A program made the translations under genes and the position numbers. The notes under the pieces were generated by a model. The model had not been told where the DNA came from. It did no database searches and saw only the letters and a list, made by a program, of their open reading frames with translations. A stretch of 64,000 bases of DNA, from NCBI GenBank assembly GCA_963978905.1, contig OZ022256.1:57314646-57378645 (forward strand). Direction: 5' to 3'. How positions within the stretch are numbered: position 1 is the first letter of the stretch; each line of letters starts with the position of its first letter. Origin of the DNA: Trichostrongylus colubriformis (Eukaryota; Nematoda; Chromadorea; Rhabditida; Trichostrongylidae). Shown here in pieces: positions 15,301 through 24,238 of the stretch.

Positions 15301-15479
15301 GTTGGAGATTCGGTTGTAGTGGTTGTTTTAGCAGCTTTGGTTGTAGCCTTCTGTTTTGTTGTGGCTGTAGCTGCTCCTGAGCCAACCACACTAAGCTGGC
15401 AGAGCAGCACGACTCCGGTCACCCATATTACTTGCGAAAAGACATTTGCCCGTTTTGATAGTCTCACACTTATGTCCAT
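6381..15479 (-). CDS. Unrecognised multipass membrane protein, about 438 aa
   Basis: Seven exons assemble in phase on the minus strand: 15479-15239, 11648-11422, 11355-11241, 9058-8835, 8392-8240, 7474-7318 and 6580-6381. The ATG at 15479 opens a signal peptide or anchor (VIWVTGVVLLCQLSVVGSGA), then a Thr/Lys/Glu-rich low-complexity stretch. A hydrophobic segment at about residues 113-135 (AYAVLICVSGAACILLLYMG) follows. Later exons each carry membrane-spanning stretches such as NTIFFLLLIPYLNAIALF, TYVLFILILFAYLIA and ALPWFVLLVPLTQVTLAVIC, giving roughly five to seven passes. A loop of charged and aromatic residues lies between the first and later segments. I do not recognise the family; it does not show typical chemoreceptor motifs. 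The last exon may instead splice at 6456 (CAG then GTAGGT) to a tiny exon at 6292-6281. Introns hold a piggyBac-like element, SINEs and MITEs. Exon phases agree at every junction, so the gene model is fairly safe; the function is unknown. Confidence 0.72.
6782..6998. repeat. Paired GC-rich hairpins in intron
   Basis: Within the last intron of the membrane-protein gene, 6962-6998 forms a hairpin whose arms (ACATCACGCCCCG against CGGGACGTGATGT) pair over 13 positions with one mismatch. A related CCGCCCATGATGGGCG block lies at about 6785-6800. GC content is well above that of the surroundings. The arrangement resembles the two ends of a small non-autonomous repeat, but I could not define target-site duplications. 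Confidence 0.35.
8054..8130. repeat. Short Harbinger-like MITE (TAA-flanked inverted repeat)
   Basis: Inverted repeat whose left arm begins GGCCGCGTTCATACTCGGCG directly after TAA. The right arm ends near 8130 as a diverged complement. The arms pair across TACTCGGCGAC and GGTCAC with a small loop. The left end matches the termini of the two MITEs at 17010-17310. Ends of the type GGCCGC with a 3-bp TAA duplication are typical of PIF/Harbinger-derived MITEs. It sits in the intron between exons 5 and 6 of the membrane-protein gene. Confidence 0.6.
8478..8745 (+). repeat. tRNA-derived SINE, copy 1
   Basis: The 5' part looks like a tRNA promoter: GTAGTGTAGTGGCAGGTGGC resembles an A box and GGGGATCAAATCCCG (8530-8544) a B box. 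A unique 3' body follows that includes CATCTACCACCACGATT. The head matches the minus-strand copy at 14405-14620 and the tail matches 16476-16640, so this is a dispersed family and not a tRNA gene. No intact cloverleaf with a usable acceptor stem is visible. It lies in an intron of the membrane-protein gene. Confidence 0.65.
9270..9333. repeat. Two subterminal palindromes of the piggyBac-like element
   Basis: GCAGCCCATATGTGGGCTGC (9270-9289, 8-bp arms around TATG) and GCAGCCCACATGTGGGCTGC (9314-9333, a perfect palindrome) lie 15-80 bp inside the left terminus. Such internal repeats are commonly where transposase binds in piggyBac elements; that role is inferred here. Confidence 0.55.
9558..10364 (-). 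pseudogene. piggyBac-type transposase remnant
   Basis: Overlapping minus-strand frames read, from 10068 downward, an acidic N-terminal region, then HVFNCSEPVDFYNLS, TDMMDVIVKEANIHGEQK and EMTEVEMREFLWICL, then in another frame HDYRSHRPALGGPLHVG and VMLIRGYVKFL. This order matches the start of the PGBD/DDE_Tnp_1_7 domain (helix with IV.E.N.Y, E...FLG, IxxYW, F..ILRFLHF). Frameshifts separate the blocks, and the later catalytic aspartates are not seen, so the copy is inactive. Confidence 0.6.
12313..12372. repeat. Two-copy 31-bp tandem duplication
   Basis: The unit CACTGCGATGGGCGGTGCCA occurs twice with a period of 31 bp (starts near 12316 and 12347). It lies in the long first intron of the membrane-protein gene. 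No coding frame is maintained through it. Confidence 0.7.
13628..13979. repeat. MITE of about 350 bp with long terminal inverted repeats
   Basis: The left arm begins GTTACCCATATATTCACG and the right arm, read in reverse complement, GTTAACCATATATTTATG. Similarity continues inward for about 75 bp, including GTTGTATTTxCC, GCATGCAA and TTTCACGC. The centre is GC-rich. It lies in the first intron of the membrane-protein gene. Arm divergence suggests an old insertion, and no transposase is encoded. Confidence 0.62.
14405..14620 (-). repeat. tRNA-derived SINE, copy 2 (reverse)
   Basis: Read on the minus strand it starts with a tRNA-like A box (GGTATAGTGACAGATGGCG), continues with CACTCCCACTCTCATGGTGC and a B-box-like GGGGATCAAATCTCGC, and matches the head of the copy at 8478 almost base for base for about 80 bp. 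It diverges further in. It sits in the first intron of the membrane-protein gene. Confidence 0.62.
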
Positions 15480-16475
15480 ACAAATGTTGAGCCTGAAAAA
15501 AACCTAGAACTACCTAGAACTTCACTATATTTATTGCTGGGTTTCTTTTGAATAACTCCAGAACATCAAAGCTTCTCACAAAGAAGACTGACAAGAATAA
15601 GAGAATAAAGTTTTCTCCATTATGGTGGACCTTACAATTAGCCTCATGAATTCCAGGCGGGCATTTTGGTTGGCTGGGAACAGCGCTATTACAGTTGTAA
15701 CTTTTGATAGCTGCTGATTTTCGCCGCAGTCCGGAGGTTTGAGTCCCGTCCGAGACCAAAGCGTCAGCCCATAACTCAGCATCCTAATAACAGCTAGATC
15801 AAGTGTTTCGTCTGAGGATCGCAATGGTATTTTAATAACAGTTTCAATGCCTCCCCGTTCCCCACCCTGATGGACATGCAACATTGGAGGGATGAAGGTG
15901 GTGAGTAAAAGGGTCTAGAGAACATAGAAGGATAACTATTCTGGATGGAATCGTATTGCAGACTTTCGGGAGAGAAATGAGTCGTACAACGCCGAAAATT
16001 TCCTCGTCACGATGGGTCCGTGTCTGATTGAAAAAACACCTGCGTTGAATTACAGTGGGATTGATTTACTGGTAAATATACTTTTCCAACAGTTAACAAA
16101 GAAAAGAATTTTTCCAACAGCTAACTAAAGAAAGCAGAGTTGGAAATGAAAATCAGACTGTCTACAGGTAAAAAAAAAACTGAAAAAATACAAGTTTGCA
16201 ACTAGAATAGGACTCGGAAAGCTTTCACGTTTGGATGAAGATTGCGAGAAATCTGAATGAATTGTGTAAGGTAGTAGATCGACCATTTTCTTGCTTTTCC
16301 ACCTGCTCAAATCAAAGATCGCGACTTCTCAGAGTAACACGCTTCAAAAGTAGCAGGTTTTGAGTGGCTAATACAAAGTTTAGCTAAATTCATCTCCATA
16401 GCAGCACAGAGGAATTTAAAAGTTGGGCTCTGGATAAGGTATACAAGAACATCAGCAACCTTAATGAATGGGTAG

Positions 16476-16640
16476 AGACTTGTCTAGAAAAATCTAAGCT
16501 CTGTCTTGTACACTGGCTAGCCCCTACAAGCCCGTGTATAGACTAAGCGTATTCACCTACCACCACGATTGTGACTGGAACTAAAAATGCGTGGCGTATC
16601 CCGCGAAAAAAGAGATGAAAGCCTCACCCTTTATCCGGTT
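16476..16640 (+). repeat. SINE tail fragment, copy 3
   Basis: This 165-bp stretch aligns with the 3' body of the SINE at 8478-8745: both contain GACTTGTCTAG, CCxACAAG, GTATAGxxxxA and CACCTACCACCACGATT (as TCTACCACCACGATT in copy 1). The tRNA-like head is absent, so this is a 5'-truncated copy. Confidence 0.6.
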
Positions 16641-17009
16641 AGCTACTATTGAAGCATAATTTCAGCTAAGTCAGGATCCTGCCAAAACAGCATCCATGGT
16701 CATTCACTAAATTAAAAAAAAACTGTTCATACAATAATACAAAGAGTTTTTCCACGCGTAAGAAAATCTTTTCCCTTCCAGCCAATTCTACGATGGAGTG
16801 CTCGTGCTAAGAACTGTGCTCTTCCACAGCAAGTCGTCCAATTTGCAATTCCAGCTTCAGCAGTAATTAGTAATAAGTACAAAATTATCATTGGCAGTAC
16901 TGAACGCTAATAATATTAATGATGATACCTATAGTAGCGCTATGGCATTATCAGTAATATTCATATGAATGTTGTCGCAAAAGTAGTGAATGCAGAGGTT
17001 AAAAGATAA

Positions 17010-17134
17010 GGCCGCTTCCATACTTTGCGCACCGACGCCGTCACGCGCGTGCCTGCGTCACGCGCGTGACGCAGGCACGCGCGTGACGCAGGCACGCGCG
17101 TGACGGCGTCGGTGCGCAAAGTATGGAAGCGGCC
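17010..17134. repeat. Near-perfect palindromic MITE A (Harbinger-like)
   Basis: A 125-bp palindrome: the left arm starts GGCCGCTTCCATACTTTGCG and the right arm ends with its complement. The centre alternates GTGACGCAGGCACGCGC units. It is flanked by TAA at 17007-17009 and 17135-17137. Terminal GGCCGC and the 3-bp TAA duplication match the neighbouring element and the one at 8054. The arms are still identical, which suggests recent origin or strong folding. Confidence 0.75.
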
Positions 17135-17137
17135 TAA

Positions 17138-17310
17138 GGCCGCGGTCATACTTCGCTGTGAAGGCGCAGGGCGTGGCTGCGTATCTCTGCGTCTCCGCCC
17201 ATGCCACCTTGCCTCGTTGCCTGCGTCATCTCTGCACCTTCCCCCTGCAACTCTCCCTCTCTGGTTGTGAACGCAGCCACGCCCTGCCGGCGTTGAGTAT
17301 GACCGCGGCC
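17138..17310. repeat. Harbinger-like MITE B abutting MITE A
   Basis: It begins GGCCGCGGTCATACTTCGCT straight after the TAA that ends MITE A and finishes GAGTATGACCGCGGCC before a second TAA (17311-17313). Subterminal inverted blocks (GGCGTGGCTGCG with CGCAGCCACGCC) extend the pairing. It shares terminal sequence with MITE A but has a different core, so it is a separate subfamily inserted at the TAA of its neighbour. Confidence 0.72.
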
Positions 17311-18516
17311 TAAGCATCTAACGGGACTTGGACCAGAGCTGTAGTTTTCGCGGCACTTACCAATCCATTACACTACCGCTATTCCAGGTTTCCCTCCTCA
17401 GCGTTAGATTTAATCACTTATATGACAGTGATCATAGCCATAACCCACTATAATTGCGACGAATAATTGCGACGAGGAACACAACCTTATAAGGAATGGT
17501 AAGTCAAAACATGTAACAGGTTTCTCAAGTGCTTCGTTAACGAGCCACTGCCGATACCCGCACTTTTCTCAAGAAAAACCCAAAATATTAATTTTTGATT
17601 CATTCCACATTCCTAATCATCCTAACAGCAGTAACGCATTGATTGTTAAACAAGTCATAATGAAGTGTAATAATGTTTAATAGTTCTTTTATATGAAATA
17701 CTGATCCCAATACCATGAAGCTCTTACATAATCTTTCTCAGGTGACATCTGAATTGGTCGAGTAGTTTGTTTTATGAATGTTATGTCAGCATCAGTGGTC
17801 CTCCATAAGTATTCCAAGGCTCGGAGAATGTGGAACGAGCTGCAAACAACATAAATCAGAAACTTTTTACTGCCTCAACTGATGCATAGGCCAAATGATA
17901 ATAGCTATTTGTAAAGCTATCGCAAGAAAACTTATTGGTCAGCTTCTTCAAACGAACAGTTTCTTCGTTTTAACAGCTGCTCAAACATCTAGTTAAGATC
18001 CTACAACTGGAATAACTTTTTCCTACAGAAAATCCCAATTAACCTGCGCATGATTCCCCGGAGGAGAAACTACATAGTAATTGCGATAAAACTACGCCTT
18101 CAAATGAGTTTCCCCACTCAGTTCTCTTTTTTTTTTATTTTCCGTGCCGCTTTTAGGTCCCTCCCACAGTTCATCAAAAGATCTCACGCACCGACGGCGG
18201 AGCTTGCCAAAGTTTCAATTCTTGGCGTAATATCCAGTGCACTGTGTGCACGTGCCCTGCGCACAATTTTTCGAGTACCCATGATTTCGAATAATTACTT
18301 CATTATTATTGTTGAACTATTCCCCATAGATGTGGTCATGTCCGATAGGTCTAGAGATCAAGCGTTTGTTCATTGGATTTTGTTTGCTTTAAATTCCCGA
18401 GGGTATGGAAGGGGTTTCGATATCGTCGTTCTGCTCGCTCTTGGTAATGTTATACCGCACAACTCCCATTGAATTCATACCAATAAATGTTATCACTGAC
18501 ATTCCAGATTTTTGTT

Positions 18517-19452
18517 ATGCCCGAATCCCCACCACCACCTCATGACTTCACTGACCACAAACAGCATATGCAATGGCAGGTGAGGTTTTTGGATTTGTCT
18601 CCAGTAATAATACCAATTAACTTTCGGTATTCATGTTCAGTTTTATGACTTTTAGGTCGAACGTGAAAAATATGCACATTCTGTTCCTATGATTCCACAT
18701 GACTTTTCCAGTGAGTTTTATACATTTATATTGAAGAGCAAGTAGATCATTTGTTGCCTCAGGCAATGCACTAGTTGGAAGTAGATCATAATTACAGGTG
18801 TGTCGTCTATATGACTCCACGTTAGAGTAAATTAGAATTTTAGAGGGATCACACAGCACCACCCTTTCATCCACTGTACTGCAAAGAGCCTTGGGTAATC
18901 CTTTTGTACCGATTGGTATGGCTGTGACAGTGGGATGTCTTGTTGGTAAGACTTTACATATTCTCTTAATAATAGCAGAAAGCCTTACAAGTCTCCCCTA
19001 GAAACTGTTCAGGCATGCTGGGTGCAACGCTGAACCGGAAACCTCATCAGGCTCAACTTTTCATGCGTGGTCGCTGTCTTGCGCAAGGATTTACTGTTGC
19101 TGCATTAGTCTACGGAGCGATCTATTTTGGCAAGTTTTTTTTCACGTATTAATTTTTTTACTTCCGTTACTCATTCGTCTTTGAAAGAGATGATTCTCAA
19201 TTTCTACTTTTTCCATGCTCTTTTCATCTTTGAATGAATCGATTTTAACAGCGGGAAATCAATAGTTAATGGTCTTCACTCAAGGAAACATCTGATTACA
19301 TCCTATTTAGAACTATTTTTTTCGAATAAGCGTACGCTCACGCCCTTAACTTCGCTCATTCTCCTTTTTTTTTAGGTTTGAAACCAGAAGGAGTGGGCGT
19401 TCCTCCTGAAGATCATCCTCATCCATTTTTAGTCAAAGATAACAAAGCATAA
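18517..19452 (+). CDS. HIG1-domain mitochondrial inner-membrane protein, 122 aa
   Basis: Five exons in phase: 18517-18579, 18656-18710, 18889-18945, 19013-19129 and 19376-19452. The product starts MPESPPPPHDF and has a basic helix (QVEREKYAHSVPMIP). The HIG1 core follows: GNPFVPIGMAVTVGCLVG, a short basic loop (NRKPHQAQLFMRGR), and a second hydrophobic segment (GFTVAALVYGAIYFG). It ends with a Pro/His-rich tail. Two membrane helices around a charged loop containing Q..+..R..AQG are the signature of HIGD1/HIGD2 and yeast Rcf1, small proteins that stabilise respiratory complexes III and IV. The fourth intron starts with GC (G then GCAAGT at 19130), not GT. rpb-5 follows 333 bp downstream on the same strand. 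Confidence 0.9.
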
Positions 19453-19785
19453 CTGTTGAATTTTAGACAAGTTTCACTGTAAGTAGCATGTTTTAGTGCT
19501 TTCATACCCAGTCGTTGATACCGTTGAGACTGCTATAAAAAAACTGAGCCCCCACAATGCTCTAATCTAGGTTAGGTTACGAAATGTATTCATTACTTTG
19601 TTTCGCATCAGTTCTTTGTTGATATTGTTTCATAGTGTATAAATAATGTGATAAAAATTTATGAACAGTAGTAACGATGCTCACAAGATTTTCCGGTTCT
19701 TCCGTATGCATTATCTATGAACACTGCATGCAGCATTGCTTGAAGGTGTAGTTGTCGAAAAAACTTTCCATCACTCCAGAAGAGG

Positions 19786-20827
19786 ATGGCAGACGATGAA
19801 CAGGAGACCTATAAACTATGGCGAGTAAGGAAGACTATTATGCAGGCCTGTTTATAATTTCCTTCTACACACTCTGTTATAGTACCTAACTTCCTGCTGT
19901 TGATTTCATGGTGTGAGCGATATATTTTTCCAGTGGATATTGTTCTTTCAGATGTGTCACGATCGTGGTTACTTGGTCACTCAAGAGGAATTGGACCAGA
20001 CGTTGGAAGAGTTCAAAGAGATGTTTGGCGATCGTCCAAGCGAGAGAAAACCAGCTCGTAGTGATCTCACCATTCTTGTTGCTCACAACGACGATCCCAC
20101 TGGTATCATTTTATTTTATTTTATGACGTCAGGATGAAGCACCTTTGGGATGCGCCACATGTTCGGTTTCTAGAAAAAATCGAGTGGCATCTGAAATAGT
20201 GTTTTTCAGATCAGATGTTCGTTTTCTTCCCAGAAGACACAAAAATAGGAATTAAAACAATCAAAGCTATCTGTCAACAAATGCAAGAACAAACAATCAC
20301 CAGAGCGATTATAGTGGTTCAGACCGGAATGACTCCTAGTGCAAAGCAGGTAAACTGAGTGCCGGTTTGAAAGGTAGCCGAAGTGAGCGCCTCTTGTGAA
20401 GCCTAGGTTGTTTGATTCATGTGAATTTAACTGGTGTTGTGTTCAGGCTATAGCCGATATGGCTCCCAAATACATCCTTGAACATTTCTTGGAATCCGAA
20501 CTCATGGTGAACATTACTGAGCACGAACTTGTTCCCGAACATGTCGTTATGACAAGTGACGAAAAAGCAGAACTATTAGCGAGATAGTGAGTTCCTCCAC
20601 CATGTCATTTGCCCCTAATGCTGCTTTATTTGCCCATAATTATTCCTCAGAAAGCAGTATTTCCAAATATTTCCTTTTTTAGCAAGCTTAAAGACACTCA
20701 GCTGCCCCGCATCCAGCTCTCGGACCCTGTGGCCAGGTATTTTGGGCTTAAACGTGGCCAAGTCGTCAAAATCGTTCGACCTTCGGAAACCGCTGGTCGT
20801 TACATTACTTATCGACTGGTAGTGTAA
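19786..20827 (+). CDS. rpb-5: DNA-directed RNA polymerases I, II and III subunit RPB5, 211 aa
   Basis: Exons 19786-19845, 19952-20102, 20210-20349, 20447-20586 and 20683-20827 join in phase to 211 codons, the same length as the human subunit within one residue. The start [18 protein letters not shown], the jaw-domain run [37 protein letters not shown] and the assembly-domain end [28 protein letters not shown] and [14 protein letters not shown] are near-identical to animal RPB5. This shared core subunit sits at the downstream-DNA jaw of all three nuclear polymerases. The first intron seems to use a GC donor (CAG then GCCTGT) because exon 2 must start at the ATG of MCHDRGYLV to keep the frame. 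AATAAA lies at 20900. Confidence 0.97.
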
Positions 20828-20899
20828 TTTTGTTTTTTGATCACCGGACATTGGTGATTGCCCTCATACTGGTCTTGTTGGGTACATATTTTATTTCAA

Positions 20900-20905
20900 A
20901 ATAAA
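20900..20905 (+). terminator. Polyadenylation signal of rpb-5
   Basis: AATAAA lies 73 bp after the rpb-5 stop codon in an A/T-rich stretch, the usual position for the cleavage signal of a nematode mRNA. Confidence 0.6.
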
Positions 20906-21698
20906 AATTGGAGAGAATGCCATTTATCTGCCGCTTATATCTTTTAGAACACAATCACTGGAAAATCACCGAATTTATTCAATGAAACACTCGAATTGTG
21001 TGAAATCTTGATGCAAAAGCTGCTGTTGGTTAGGAAAAGGAGATCATAAAGCGAGTAAAGAAATATGACAGAATATGAAGAATAAATAAAATTAAATAGT
21101 TCGCATAAATTATATGTGTAGAAGGGAGCTCAAGCCTCAGATGGTAAACGCACAATAATCCATAGAAGGTAGAAAACACATGACAGTAGTTTGGTCGTAT
21201 ATGATGAACAACACACTATAAATATGTGATAAACTGTAAGGTGGAACAAAAAAAAAAGGGATGAATATAAATCTATCAGAAAAGGGCATGACGAATTTCG
21301 AAATGAGATTAGGAAGTTTGAACCGTTACAGAGAGAATAAAAGTTTGAGCAGCTATAAAAAATGAATAGAATTTCAGTTTAGCATGTAACTCTCCTACGA
21401 ATAAGAAAGGAATAACTTTTATTACTGCACATCATGAAAATGAAAATTCAACGTTTCGCGAAAATAAATAAAACAGAAGCAAGAAACTTCTGTGATACTT
21501 ATGTCACCATAAAGCAGTATCCTTGGTAATTGGGCATGAAACAAGGGAACTGGTGGCGCCGCTCAGTTATCTGAAAACAACAGCTACATAGCATTCCATT
21601 TAACTAACTTATAGCCAGAAGGGTTTAACTCCATTTGCACTTCTTCCAGAAAATGTCAATGGTCACGATGTGGAAGTAATACAAAATTTCTCACAGTA
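20906..21698. other. Convergent intergenic spacer
   Basis: About 0.8 kb of A/T-rich sequence lies between the 3' ends of rpb-5 (+) and the KCTD gene (-). No exon, repeat or RNA gene is recognisable. Confidence 0.6.
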
Positions 21699-21704
21699 TT
21701 TATT
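21699..21704 (-). terminator. Polyadenylation signal of the KCTD gene
   Basis: AATAAA on the minus strand begins 8 nt after the stop codon at 21712-21714, which implies a very short 3' UTR. Confidence 0.5.
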
Positions 21705-21711
21705 TGCAGGG

Positions 21712-24238
21712 TTAAAAATGCATGGAAAACCTACGTCTTGCTTTCTGTTGTAGTAGCGTTGCCCTGTCGCGGCTGTCACTGACCGAACCATTGTCAGGAC
21801 ACTCTCGCACAACGATGCACAAGTACTCCTGCTGTCTATCTACTGTATAATCTTGGTATCTGCTTTGTACAGGGAGTACCTACAATTATAACACTTGAAT
21901 TGAAACCCTTATTTTGTCTGACACATAAAAAATGCACGTTGAAAAGTGCATTAACAAGATGGAATTTTGAGTAACTATAAGATGGAAATAACTTCAACAG
22001 ACATAAATAGATTATCTTGATTTCTGAACACGGGTAATGAACCACGTCTTCTACTGCTGGCTACCATTCGCAAACCCGTGACAGTGATTGATAATGAATC
22101 AAGGAAGTGACAGAAACAGCGGAAGAGAATTACAATACTTTCATGCGGAGCGACAAAAATTAAAGGGGTCTCAAAATAGTCATTATATCCAAATACATCC
22201 AATGTCCGAATTTAATGAAATTTCAAATTCCCTTCGGCCTAGAAAAACGATACCCATTGTTCACGAATCGTGTATGCTCTGTTTAAAGCACATTGCATCA
22301 GATTTCATGCATTTAAATGAGAACTCGGTATGGTATGTATTGAATCTAGTGAGTGATGCTTTGCATCCTAAATAGCCTAGAAATGGGAAGGGAAGAAAGC
22401 TGCTGAATTTGTGGCCATGGGATATAATAGATGCCCCTACTGTAATTAAACACGAGGCATGCGCGGACCTGCTATAAGCTCGCAAAACCGCTCGAATATC
22501 TTTCTATTTATTTCCATTTTCGTTTCTTCTGATATGCATGCATACCTGGCAGGGGTAAGCAATTGCTTAGAAAAGCATGGCGCCTTCAAGATCGCTAAAA
22601 TAAAGCAGTAGTCGGAACTCAACCCATTTCAACCAAATTCGAAAATCGGTCGGTCATTCAATTTGTATCTGATCTCGAATGAACATTTTGCCTCCAGCAT
22701 TAAAGACACCAGAAGGGGTAATTTCGGCTTACGGTAGAACAGACGTAGTGTGACGAGTTTAAGTGGCCGCCATTGCACAAACTCGCCAATTTGACGCCTT
22801 GGATGGTGCCAAAAGAAGATGTTTCTACTATAGATTTGTTTTTTCCTTTACTTTTTACTTTTTTCTTTCTTATATTGTTTCCAGATGTACTCACATGAAT
22901 GATAATGTAGTTGGGAATGGCCACTCCACTGCGCTGGAAGTCAGGTGCTACAACTAACGTTGGCCCACGGCCTGTCTCCTACAGCGGACAACTCGGAATG
23001 GATGCGCTGATGCGGATGGGATGCGAATACACACCGCAGCGCCGCGCTTTTGGGTTTTTTCGCCTGTTATCGCTTCTAACCTTGAGTGTTCATTACAAAA
23101 TGCTCATTTCTTTGCCTCTCCCTCTTGTTTCGGACCCCCTTCCGGTTCCTTTAAATAATCATGAATTCACATAAATAAATGAACATAGCATCGAACATAA
23201 AGGAAGCATCAATTCATAGCGCACGCCAGAAAGAATCAAGTTAGCACTCCTTTCCTTACTCTCCATTCATAAGTTGAAAAAAATTCCAAATATCTCACCT
23301 GAACAATTTTCCATCCGTCGCTTGTGGCCGAAATGAAAGTGGTTAGCTCCTCTTCATGACACTGTATGACGCGATATACGCTTTTGAATCTCTGCAAATT
23401 TCGAGAACTAAGTTAAACTGCATTTTGAATGAAGAAAATGTAGGTATATCGCTTCAGATATTGAAGCCAAAAAACATCGAATCGTTACCCCAGCTTCACT
23501 TGAGCTCCTTTCCCTCTCATGAATCCTTTCGTTAACGAGATGCACCAACTGCGGTAGATTGTAAAATTCCGCCTCTTCGAGGACTCCTGCAATCCGCTTT
23601 AATTTGCCTGTCAGCACTACGAAAAGTCCGTACAAGTGAGGACGAAAAGGCAGCGACAAAAAGCTTTTCATAAACCTACCTTCATCCGCTAAACCTGGAT
23701 TTATTATGAGCCTGCCATGTCTGAGGTAATTTAGAACGGGTGAAAAATAATCCGCGTCTCGATCAATCAAGTATGCACCGGTCTCATCCTAGAAAAATTA
23801 CGTGTAGAGATTGTTCTGTTTTTACCTAACCCATCTACAAAAGTATTACCTTAACACTAGGTAGCCTCTTATCGTCCTGACATAGGCGATAAAGAAACGA
23901 GCCAGGGACTCTCATAAGAGTATCGCGTGTAGTTTGAAAGATCTAAAAAACGCCCTTTATGAATAGACATGGAGCAATGGTGTTCATGAATACAATATTC
24001 CTTTAGCTGAAACGTACTTTGCCACCAACATTCAATCTAATCCAGTTATTAGCCGTACTGCTGAGATCTCGTCTTGAAAGAGAAGATGAAGATGTATCCA
24101 AAGGTTGCTGCCGATCCCTTGAGTGAACCGAGCCACTTACTGAACCGTCTACATCCAGTTCATCGAAAACATTCGCTCGGATCGGAGTATCATTCGTTCC
24201 GTTTTGTAAATTGTACATACGCTTCAGCTGTTCAGGTA
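21712..24238 (-). CDS. inso-1: KCTD2/5/17 (insomniac) BTB adaptor for Cullin-3, 5' exon missing
   Basis: Six exons join in phase on the minus strand: 24238-24018, 23942-23850, 23788-23680, 23586-23489, 23391-23299 and 21879-21712. A Ser-rich leader precedes the BTB/T1 domain ([69 protein letters not shown]). The diagnostic KCTD5-type C-terminus follows ([33 protein letters not shown]). The family forms pentamers that bring substrates to Cul3 ubiquitin ligase; the fly orthologue insomniac controls sleep. The first exon listed starts at a splice acceptor (TTTTCAG), so an upstream exon carrying the initiator ATG remains unfound above 24238. The last intron contains a TTAA-flanked MITE. Orthology to C. 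elegans inso-1 is inferred from family resemblance. Confidence 0.9.
22700..23154. repeat. TTAA-flanked MITE, copy 1
   Basis: An element of about 450 bp is bounded by TTAA at 22700-22703 and 23151-23154. The left end reads AGACACCAGAAGGGG after TTAA; the right end in reverse complement reads AGGAACCGGAAGGGGG. It is homologous along its length to the copy at 40232-40680 (shared blocks such as GTGCTACAAC/CATCCCTGTAGCGGAC, GATGCGAA and CTTCTAA...TGTTC). It carries no transposase. TTAA specificity suggests mobilisation by a piggyBac-type enzyme. It lies in the last intron of the KCTD gene. Confidence 0.72.

Larger units (their letters stand above)
15480..18516. other. Divergent intergenic region
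   Basis: About 3 kb lie between the minus-strand membrane-protein gene (ATG at 15479) and the plus-strand HIG1 gene (ATG at 18517), so both promoters must be here. Identified contents are a 5'-truncated SINE tail and two abutting palindromic MITEs. A 140-codon frame at 18050-18472 has no recognisable domain and I treat it as chance. Confidence 0.6.

Noticed and set aside
18050..18472. 140-codon plus-strand frame upstream of the HIG1 gene
   Set aside because: No domain, odd composition and no splice partner; the HIG1 gene has its own ATG at 18517.
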